Shown here: positions 28,048-32,694 of the stretch, piece after piece
How the letters are laid out: each line of letters opens with the position of its first letter
Numbering within the stretch: the first letter of the stretch is position 1
Source: a virus
Virus record (IMG/VR): IMGVR_UViG_3300031857_000805
Span: 1-32,694 of that record
DNA: 32,694 bases
Reading direction: 5' to 3' (one strand)
Notes under the pieces: model-generated
What the model was told of the DNA's origin: nothing
The model's input: the letters and a program-made list of their open reading frames with translations, nothing else
Databases searched by the model: none
Translations under genes and position numbers: made by a program

Positions 28048-28682
28048 CGTCCCTTGAATTTAAGGCCAAGCTGCTTCTTGTATCTGTGAATGTTGCATGC
28101 CCACCAGCGAGCCTTCCACCTGGGACCGGGGGTGTCACAGTTGTGCCGTGCAAGGAATGACTTCACTCTTGCAGGACTGTGTGTCTTGATCTTGACACCA
28201 GGCTGTCCGAAACCGACCTTGACAACGTTTCCCTTGTCGTTTTTCACATACACAGAGAACTTTGCCTTGCCTCCGCCACGCATCGGCTTGTTGAGGTCAA
28301 CCTTTCGACCCTTGTACTCGGCCTCTGTGACCGGACCAGGAACAAGATCCTCCCAGTGCTCGAAAGGAAGGTCAAGTGGGACCATCCTGCCCTGGTACTC
28401 TCCCCACTCACCGAGGTTGGTCTCAAGGATAAACTTGTCATCCGAGTCCACACTGAGGTGACCCCTCCTCCAGAGGGACCTTGCCTCTCGGATCATGTCG
28501 AGGTGTGAGTCAGACCCAAACCTGAATATTGTCTCACGGAGCGGGAGCCCCATCTCAACGTGATATTGCAAACCTTCCGACAACCCACCGCCCAAAGATA
28601 CAGGTGGGCCAGGAACTGTTGGGTCAAGCTCCCTTTGTACTAGGGTCCTGATTGCTTCTTCTGTTAGGACGTTGGTCTTCAT
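28041..28682 (-). CDS. DUF5872-like phage protein with tag-like N-terminus
   Basis: 213 residues. The C-terminal half contains KFSVYVKNDKGNVVKVGFGQ, PARVKSFLARHNCDTPGPRW and KARWWACNIHRY, which I recognise as a conserved block of many T4-like phages (DUF5872-type), often near head and core genes. The N-terminus MKTNVLTEEAIRTLVQREL fits the recurring tag pattern (T-E-x-x-I-R-x-L-V-x-x-E-L). The start overlaps the previous stop as ATGA. A structural or packaged role is likely but unproven. Confidence 0.82.
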   Translation of the reverse strand: MKTNVLTEEAIRTLVQRELDPTVPGPPVSLGGGLSEGLQYHVEMGLPLRETIFRFGSDSHLDMIREARSLWRRGHLSVDSDDKFILETNLGEWGEYQGRMVPLDLPFEHWEDLVPGPVTEAEYKGRKVDLNKPMRGGGKAKFSVYVKNDKGNVVKVGFGQPGVKIKTHSPARVKSFLARHNCDTPGPRWKARWWACNIHRYKKQLGLKFKGRW

Positions 28683-28933
28683 GCACCATAACTATCATTT
28701 CGAAGTGACTGCTTACCATGAAGTATCTTGGTTTCCTTCTCGTCCACGAAGTATGCCTGAGGTGTCTTGACAATCTCACCCAGGGGACTCAAGAATTCCC
28801 CGTATGACCTATCACAATGGTCATCACAGATCCGCAGAAAGACCCACATCTCATTCTCAACAAGCAACCAATCACCTATGTAGTCATCAAAGACTCTGCG
28901 TCTTACAAGGTCACCTTCTTTAAATCTTTGCAT
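28679..28933 (-). CDS. Small SH3/KOW-like barrel protein (predicted)
   Basis: 84 residues starting MQRFKEGDLVRRRVFDDYIG. F-K-E-G-D-L-V-R-R opens the barrel plan; WVFLRICDDHCDRSYGEFLS and AYFVDEKETKIL supply further strands. The ATG follows AAGGTG inside the end of the upstream gene, and its stop overlaps the next start. No catalytic motif. Confidence 0.72.
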   Translation of the reverse strand: MQRFKEGDLVRRRVFDDYIGDWLLVENEMWVFLRICDDHCDRSYGEFLSPLGEIVKTPQAYFVDEKETKILHGKQSLRNDSYGA

Positions 28934-29174
28934 CAATCACCTTGATCTCATCCGGAAAGAGCCACCCCACACCGTGCTCACAGGAGATGAGTGGCATTGG
29001 CTCATCCTTGTCCCAGGGTCTTGTCCACACACCGACGACAAGGGCATGAGTGCCGATGGGTATCTTGATTTCCTCTTCTCTGTCATCCGTGAAGCCGAGA
29101 GTGACCAGGTCATTGCCGAGATGACCACTTTTCACCTCGACTAAGGTCCCAGGCTTAGGGAGCTTTGACTTCAA
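28920..29174 (-). CDS. Small SH3/KOW-like barrel protein (predicted), TTG start
   Basis: 84 residues from a TTG at 29174 (GGGAG nine bases upstream): MKSKLPKPGTLVEVKSGHLG. KPGTLVEVK, GTHALVVGVWTRPWD, MPLISCEHGVGWLFPDEIKVID follows the family plan very well. ATGs further upstream would fuse an unlike segment that is antisense-like within the upstream gene. It overlaps both neighbours by 14-20 bases. Confidence 0.68.
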   Translation of the reverse strand: MKSKLPKPGTLVEVKSGHLGNDLVTLGFTDDREEEIKIPIGTHALVVGVWTRPWDKDEPMPLISCEHGVGWLFPDEIKVIDAKI

Positions 29175-29346
29175 AGAGTTCGGCTCCCTTCCAACCGTAA
29201 GAGATACCACCGGTGCTGGGTACGAAGACGTCATAGTCGCTCTGTCCACGCCAGTCAAGTTCTGATTTAACGATGATGGCATAAAGTTCACCACCTACGA
29301 TCTTGAACCTTACCAGAGTTCCTACAGGGTACAGAATCTCTATCAC
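29155..29346 (-). CDS. Small SH3/KOW-like barrel protein (predicted)
   Basis: 63 residues from a GTG at 29346 behind GAGGAG: MIEILYPVGTLVRFKIVGGE. YPVGTLVRF, YAIIVKSELD, YDVFVPSTGGISYGWKGAELFEVK is close to a bare single barrel domain. It starts a run of three consecutive family members (29346 to 28679), the best sign of tandem expansion. Confidence 0.7.
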   Translation of the reverse strand: MIEILYPVGTLVRFKIVGGELYAIIVKSELDWRGQSDYDVFVPSTGGISYGWKGAELFEVKAP

Positions 29347-29387
29347 TGAGACTCCTCAACAAGAACATTTTTAAATTAAGGGTGAGA

Positions 29388-30173
29388 CTAGGGATGTTCA
29401 ACAAGATCCCTAATTCGATCCAGCGACTTGTTGTAGTATCCTACGTCCTTCTCACAGCCGACGAATCGTCGGCCATTTTTAAGGGCAGCAATCGCTGTTG
29501 AACCAGCTCCTGAGAATGGATCAAGTACAAGGTCACCAGGTGCTGTATGAGCTAGAACCATCCTCTCTAGAAGAGCGACAGGCTTCTGGGTCGGATGCCA
29601 CCCACAGTACTCTCGACTGGTAGTGTGGTTGTTCTTCTGCCAGACATCTGTGGGAACCTTCCCACGTCCAAAGTCCTCTCCGGTGCGGATGTTCTTGGTC
29701 ACCTTTCGAGGCACCTCAACGTTCTCGGGATACCACCTCATCTCATTGCCCTTAGAGTACATGAGGCAATCCTCGTGCTTTCGAGGCCAGGTCTTCTTTG
29801 TGCGTCCTCCCCAGTCATAGGACCAGACGATCCAGTTTCGGTACTCCAACTTTGGGACTGAGCTCATCACGTTGAGCTTGAAACGCAGGAAGGTGTCCGT
29901 CTTGGTGGTCCCCCAGATGTACATGGCACCACCAGGCTTTAGAACAGCCGAGCACTGTCTGACCCATGCATCGCACCATGCCATGTACTCTGACTCACTC
30001 TTCCACTGGTTGTCCCAGTCATTTCCGATGATCTCGAAGTAAGGTGGATCGGCGATGATGACGTCCACACTCTCTTCAGGAAGGGACGTTAGGAGATCCA
30101 TGCAGTCCAGATTGCGGAGGTCCATGTTCAGGGAAGGATTAGGATTGGAATCTGAATGGTCAACCATGTTCAC
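29388..30173 (-). CDS. DNA methyltransferase, N6-adenine or N4-cytosine type
   Basis: 261 residues. IIADPPYFEI (motif IV, DPPY) is near 41, HPTQKPVALLERM (motif X-like) near 195 and VLDPFSGAGSTAIAA (motif I, SAM binding) near 218. This order, catalytic motif before SAM-binding motif, is the beta class. A variable region between them (NWIVWSYDWGGRTKKTWPR) should hold the target recognition. There is no adjacent restriction enzyme, so it is likely an orphan methylase protecting or marking phage DNA. The GTG start (GAGAG at good spacing) is chosen; an ATG lies two codons on. SAM synthetase and SAH hydrolase lie nearby. Confidence 0.93.
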   Translation of the reverse strand: MNMVDHSDSNPNPSLNMDLRNLDCMDLLTSLPEESVDVIIADPPYFEIIGNDWDNQWKSESEYMAWCDAWVRQCSAVLKPGGAMYIWGTTKTDTFLRFKLNVMSSVPKLEYRNWIVWSYDWGGRTKKTWPRKHEDCLMYSKGNEMRWYPENVEVPRKVTKNIRTGEDFGRGKVPTDVWQKNNHTTSREYCGWHPTQKPVALLERMVLAHTAPGDLVLDPFSGAGSTAIAALKNGRRFVGCEKDVGYYNKSLDRIRDLVEHP

Positions 30174-30210
30174 AGGAAGCTCTCTGGTTTCATTGGTGGG
30201 TGATGATATG

Positions 30211-30239
30211 GATATACCTTACCATCAGGGGTGATTCAA
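30211..30239 (-). promoter_or_regulatory. Sigma70-like promoter before the methyltransferase
   Basis: TTGAAT (30234-30239), 17 bases, TATATC (30211-30216) on the minus strand, 37 bases before the methyltransferase start. It overlaps the end of the NlpC/P60-like gene. Moderate match by eye. Confidence 0.5.
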
Positions 30240-30746
30240 CTGGGTGTCACTGGTGTCTTCCTTCGGGAGGTCGGCAACCTGACTGAGGATACTGTAGAGC
30301 TTGCCTGGGTGGAGGTCAGGAAGCTCATAGATGCCGAGCTTCTTCCACTTCACGATGCCTGCGTGGCTCAGCGCGTGGGCGATCCACGAGGAACAGTACC
30401 ACCGGCCCTTGCCCTTCACAATGAATGGGAGGACCTGAGAAAGGAGCATGCCTGTCCAGTCATAGCCATCACCGGTCGTCTCGGAGATGAAGTCCTTGAG
30501 AGCATGCATCTCTTCTGGTGTGACGCTAAAGTTGAGGTAGTCCCAGTCGTCGGGAGGAACTTGAGTCCTCACACGGGCAGCAACACGGGTGAAAAGGAAT
30601 GGAGAGATGGAGACCCAAGTCTCACCATCGAGGACAATCTCGGCATGGGAGTATGGGCTTCGGGTCCACCAACGGATGAAACGGTGGTGCCACTCATGGC
30701 GGTCGCCTTTGAAGAAGGCAATACGAATGTGTTCAGTCCTGCGCAT
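30225..30746 (-). CDS. Permuted NlpC/P60-like (papain-fold) protein
   Basis: 173 residues. RSPYSHAEIVLDGETWVSIS carries the conserved His of the permuted papain-like group, and GRWYCSSWIAHALSHAGI the catalytic Cys near residue 120, in the circularly permuted order. Such proteins act as amidases, peptidases or acyl-transferases on cell-wall or lipid substrates. No signal peptide is seen. The start overlaps the previous stop by 14 bases. A virion-associated or late enzyme is plausible; the substrate is unknown. Confidence 0.82.
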   Translation of the reverse strand: MRRTEHIRIAFFKGDRHEWHHRFIRWWTRSPYSHAEIVLDGETWVSISPFLFTRVAARVRTQVPPDDWDYLNFSVTPEEMHALKDFISETTGDGYDWTGMLLSQVLPFIVKGKGRWYCSSWIAHALSHAGIVKWKKLGIYELPDLHPGKLYSILSQVADLPKEDTSDTQLNHP

Positions 30747-30918
30747 TGATGGGCTCCAAGTTCTTGACCGGTTGCACTTGGAACACTCCTTCTACGAGGA
30801 CGATCGTCCACCCGCCCTTTGGATCATTCGTTACCAGTCCAACCTTTCCGATGTCCTCGTTGAGAAAATGTGGGAGCTGAAAATTATTGACGAGTCGAAC
30901 GAGGTCACCCTTCTGCAT
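30733..30918 (-). CDS. Small SH3/KOW-like barrel protein (predicted)
   Basis: 61 residues starting MQKGDLVRLVNNFQLPHFLN. QKGDLVRLV, IGKVGLVTNDPKGGWTIVLVEGVFQVQPVKNLEPI is a textbook single-domain small barrel with the G-x-V-G-x-V turn. The ATG at 30918 follows GAGG and overlaps the upstream stop; a longer in-frame form would be buried in the upstream gene. Confidence 0.78.
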   Translation of the reverse strand: MQKGDLVRLVNNFQLPHFLNEDIGKVGLVTNDPKGGWTIVLVEGVFQVQPVKNLEPINAQD

Positions 30919-31156
30919 TGATGACCTCGATGTCTTCCCACTCGAACGGGATCTTCCTTCCACCAACTAGCACCTCTGCGAGGATGTCCTCCTGCGGTGG
31001 CAGCCCCGGATAGACTATTGTACCAACCAGCAGGCCATGTTTCTCCTGCCAGAGGTCATTCCACTCTGCAAAGTCGGCATCATGCTCAAGCCGCAGGAGG
31101 TCACCTTCACGGTACACCTTGCCATCCTTCCTCGTATAGAGGACTTCACCGAGCAT
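30905..31156 (-). CDS. Small SH3/KOW-like barrel protein (predicted)
   Basis: 83 residues starting MLGEVLYTRKDGKVYREGDL. VYREGDLLRLEHD, KHGLLVGTIVYPG, LAEVLVGGRKIPFEWEDIEVIN matches the group. The start overlaps the topoisomerase stop by 11 bases and its own stop overlaps the next family member, so two copies sit in tandem behind topoisomerase. Confidence 0.77.
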   Translation of the reverse strand: MLGEVLYTRKDGKVYREGDLLRLEHDADFAEWNDLWQEKHGLLVGTIVYPGLPPQEDILAEVLVGGRKIPFEWEDIEVINAEG

Positions 31157-32516
31157 GGCTCTTCTCTACCTGCGAGCGGAGGTCCTTGAGGTCCTGCCGG
31201 TAGAAGTCGGCTGGCTTCGTCTTCTCAACCTTCTCCTTCTCCTTTCGCTTCTGTTCGACCTTCTTCTGGAGCTCTACGAACTTCTCGAAGGTGAGTGACC
31301 AGATTGGCATGCTGAGGAGGAAGTCGTGGGAGCCGTCCACCTTGGGAATTCCTTCGGCTTCGATGGACTTTAGGAGGTCAGGCTTCTTCTCATTTGCCAC
31401 CACAATGCGACCGCGAATCACCGCATCAATGAACTGCATCCTTGCTGTAAGGATATCAAGTTCCTCGGTGAGGTCCTTCAGGAGTCGAGCCTTCCTCTTC
31501 TCGTAGTAGCTGAGACGGAGGTCTACGAAGTACCTGACGATGTCCTCCGATGTCTCGAACACACGAAGCCTACCGTGCTCATCGAGTGTCGTGAGGTTCT
31601 CACCCTCCTGCTCACGCATCTTCAGGAGGTCGCCGAGACGATCCTTCTTTTGATACTCAGCAAGAGTGGCTCGTGGAAACTTGAGGACGTAGTTGATTCG
31701 ATCAGAGGAGTGGTCATCGTAGGAAGCAAGCACACCCTTCTCAACCAATGCATCGAGGTGAGCTTCATACTTCTCGTACGTGAAGGATGGCGGAATCTCC
31801 GTGACCTCGACTGTCGAAGTGTTCTTGACCTCGTACTTTCCACGGAGGACCCAGCTTCGAGGTGAACCGACTACAGGCTCGACATCTCCCCAGAAGCCAT
31901 GAATCCACGGACGAAGTGCCTTGATGTCCTTTCCGTCAAGGACTGACATGCACGCGTCGATGAGGTCGAGTGGATGGCGATTGAGGATGTTTGTCGCGAA
32001 ACCGACTGCGATTCCTGAGCCTCCATTGAGGAGGACGGTAGGAATGATGGGCAGGAAGAAGCGAGGCTCAATCTCCTCCCCCTCCTCATACTGCGGTGTG
32101 ACTAGCTCGAAGTCCTTGTAGAGGAGCCTGAAGTTCTCGTTGAACTTCACACCGATGTATCGAGGCGCACCTGCGATCGGGGAGCGGAGAGATCCGAACT
32201 GGCCAATGCCCTGGAAGATGGGCATGGAGTTCTTGAATTCCTGCGTCATGCCGATGATGGTGCCGTCCAATGATCCGTGATGGAAGAACGACATGGCCGC
32301 GGCCTGGCCACCGAGCTGAAAGACCTTCATCGGCTTCTCGTTACCGGTCTTCCAAAGCCTGCTTGCCGCGTAGGCAATCTTTCGTTGGGAGGGTTTGAAT
32401 CCGTCGATTACAGATGGGATTGCACGATTCTCAATCGTGTAGATCGCGTAACCCTTGTACTCGTTGTCGAAGAAGTCCTCGACAGGACGGACTGGAACCT
32501 GTTGGGTCTCTTCCAA
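31146..32516 (-). CDS. DNA topoisomerase II medium subunit (T4 gp52-like)
   Basis: 456 residues from TTG. GYAIYTIENRAIPSVIDGFKPSQRK, the catalytic GAPRYIGVKF (Tyr about 120) and LLNGGSGIAVGFATNILNRHP are the winged-helix and tower signatures of the GyrA/ParC-like cleavage subunit; the short C-terminus lacks a gyrase beta-propeller, as in T4 gp52. It cleaves and religates DNA with a separate ATPase subunit, not seen here. The ATG at 32534 lies within the -10 hexamer of the promoter, so I choose the TTG at 32516, five bases after AGGAGG. It heads the operon to 30225. Confidence 0.94.
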   Translation of the reverse strand: MEETQQVPVRPVEDFFDNEYKGYAIYTIENRAIPSVIDGFKPSQRKIAYAASRLWKTGNEKPMKVFQLGGQAAAMSFFHHGSLDGTIIGMTQEFKNSMPIFQGIGQFGSLRSPIAGAPRYIGVKFNENFRLLYKDFELVTPQYEEGEEIEPRFFLPIIPTVLLNGGSGIAVGFATNILNRHPLDLIDACMSVLDGKDIKALRPWIHGFWGDVEPVVGSPRSWVLRGKYEVKNTSTVEVTEIPPSFTYEKYEAHLDALVEKGVLASYDDHSSDRINYVLKFPRATLAEYQKKDRLGDLLKMREQEGENLTTLDEHGRLRVFETSEDIVRYFVDLRLSYYEKRKARLLKDLTEELDILTARMQFIDAVIRGRIVVANEKKPDLLKSIEAEGIPKVDGSHDFLLSMPIWSLTFEKFVELQKKVEQKRKEKEKVEKTKPADFYRQDLKDLRSQVEKSHAR

Positions 32517-32532
32517 TATGACCTCCTGAATC

Positions 32533-32561
32533 ATTATACCACAGGCAGCCAGGAAGAACAA
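32533..32561 (-). promoter_or_regulatory. Sigma70-like promoter of the topoisomerase operon
   Basis: TTGTTC (32556-32561), 17 bases, TATAAT (32533-32538) on the minus strand, with TGG before the -10. The bases GTGGTATAATGAT match the ligase promoter exactly. Its position decides the TTG start of the topoisomerase gene. Confidence 0.68.
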
Positions 32562-32569
32562 CTATTTGT

Positions 32570-32692
32570 TTACATTCTTGACAGCGTATACTCGACACCG
32601 AAGTGGAGACGCCTTCCCATCACGCTTGCACCAGATCTCAGCTTTGACATTGGAATCCACTGGAAGTCGTCTGTCTCACCATCATTAGACAC
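32570..32692 (-). CDS. Right-edge partial reading frame, uncertain
   Basis: A minus-strand frame enters from the right edge and ends at 32570 with GVEYTLSRM after 40 codons. A second frame ending at 32562 (IWCKRDGKASPLRCRVYAVK) is also open over about 35 codons. Only one is likely to be coding, and the window is too short to decide. No domain is readable. Confidence 0.3.
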   Translation of the reverse strand: MSNDGETDDFQWIPMSKLRSGASVMGRRLHFGVEYTLSRM

Positions 32693-32694
32693 CA

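Noticed and set aside
1-32694. Bacterial chromosome or integrated prophage
   Set aside because: No integrase, attachment site or housekeeping operon is seen; gene content and overlaps are those of a large lytic-type phage, apart from the OmpA-type protein.

Overview
The window looks like part of a large tailed-phage genome, probably a T4-like or jumbo myovirus of a Gram-negative aquatic host. The evidence is dense packing with many 1-20 base overlaps, a block of CCA-encoding tRNA genes interrupted by HNH and GIY-YIG homing-type endonucleases, a stand-alone T4 gp52-type topoisomerase subunit, an ATP-dependent DNA ligase, a phage-type AAA+ ATPase, a DUF3310 protein, an NlpC/P60-like protein and many small uncharacterised proteins. 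No integrase and no bacterial housekeeping operon is visible. The host is suggested only indirectly: the 1238-residue outer-surface protein carries thrombospondin type-3 repeats, an Asp/Thr/Gly linker and a Gly-Cys...Arg-Arg-Arg tail resembling the MYXO-CTERM sorting signal, which points towards a myxobacterium-like host or gene donor.

Layout. 1-3420 (minus strand): a partial gene, seven tRNAs (Lys-CTT, two Arg-TCT, Ile-TAT, Asn-GTT, Gly-TCC, Arg-CCT), two homing-type endonucleases, thioredoxin and two unknowns; an unexplained structured spacer lies between two of the tRNAs. 3497-5375 (minus): five small unknown genes in an overlapping operon. 5432-10701 (plus): an acidic structural-type protein, a Rossmann nucleotidylyltransferase, a ligase-superfamily protein, two small proteins beginning with the same MRITES motif, and a polymerase-beta-type nucleotidyltransferase. 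10694-15333: mostly minus-strand unknowns ending in DNA ligase, with one plus-strand tagged protein (12554-13492). 15421-21307: a membrane/lysis module with two plus-strand membrane proteins converging on a minus-strand operon of putative holin, putative L,D-transpeptidase-like lysin and the giant OmpA/TSP3 protein. 21377-24618 (minus): small proteins, AAA+ ATPase, and a nest of overlapping small genes with a palindrome around one start codon. 24625-32516 (minus): S-adenosylhomocysteine hydrolase, S-adenosylmethionine synthetase, a cysteine-free QueF homologue, cupin, DUF5872-like protein, small barrel-like proteins, DNA methyltransferase, NlpC/P60-like protein and topoisomerase. No stretch over 300 bases lacks a gene.

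How it may work together. SAM synthetase, SAH hydrolase and the methyltransferase form a plausible methylation-support set, and the QueF homologue hints at 7-deazapurine chemistry or a repurposed fold. Two genome-specific patterns stand out. First, a short amphipathic motif (roughly T-E-x-x-L-R-x-I-V-R-x-x-I/L) sits at the N- or C-terminus of at least six different proteins, including the nucleotidyltransferase and ligase set, and is a candidate targeting tag, for example for capsid packaging. Second, about a dozen small proteins share a G-D-L-V ... G-x-V ... pattern suggestive of an expanded SH3/KOW-like barrel family. Several genes appear to start with TTG or GTG behind strong Shine-Dalgarno sequences, and sigma70-like promoters with shared hexamers precede the tRNAs, ligase and topoisomerase.
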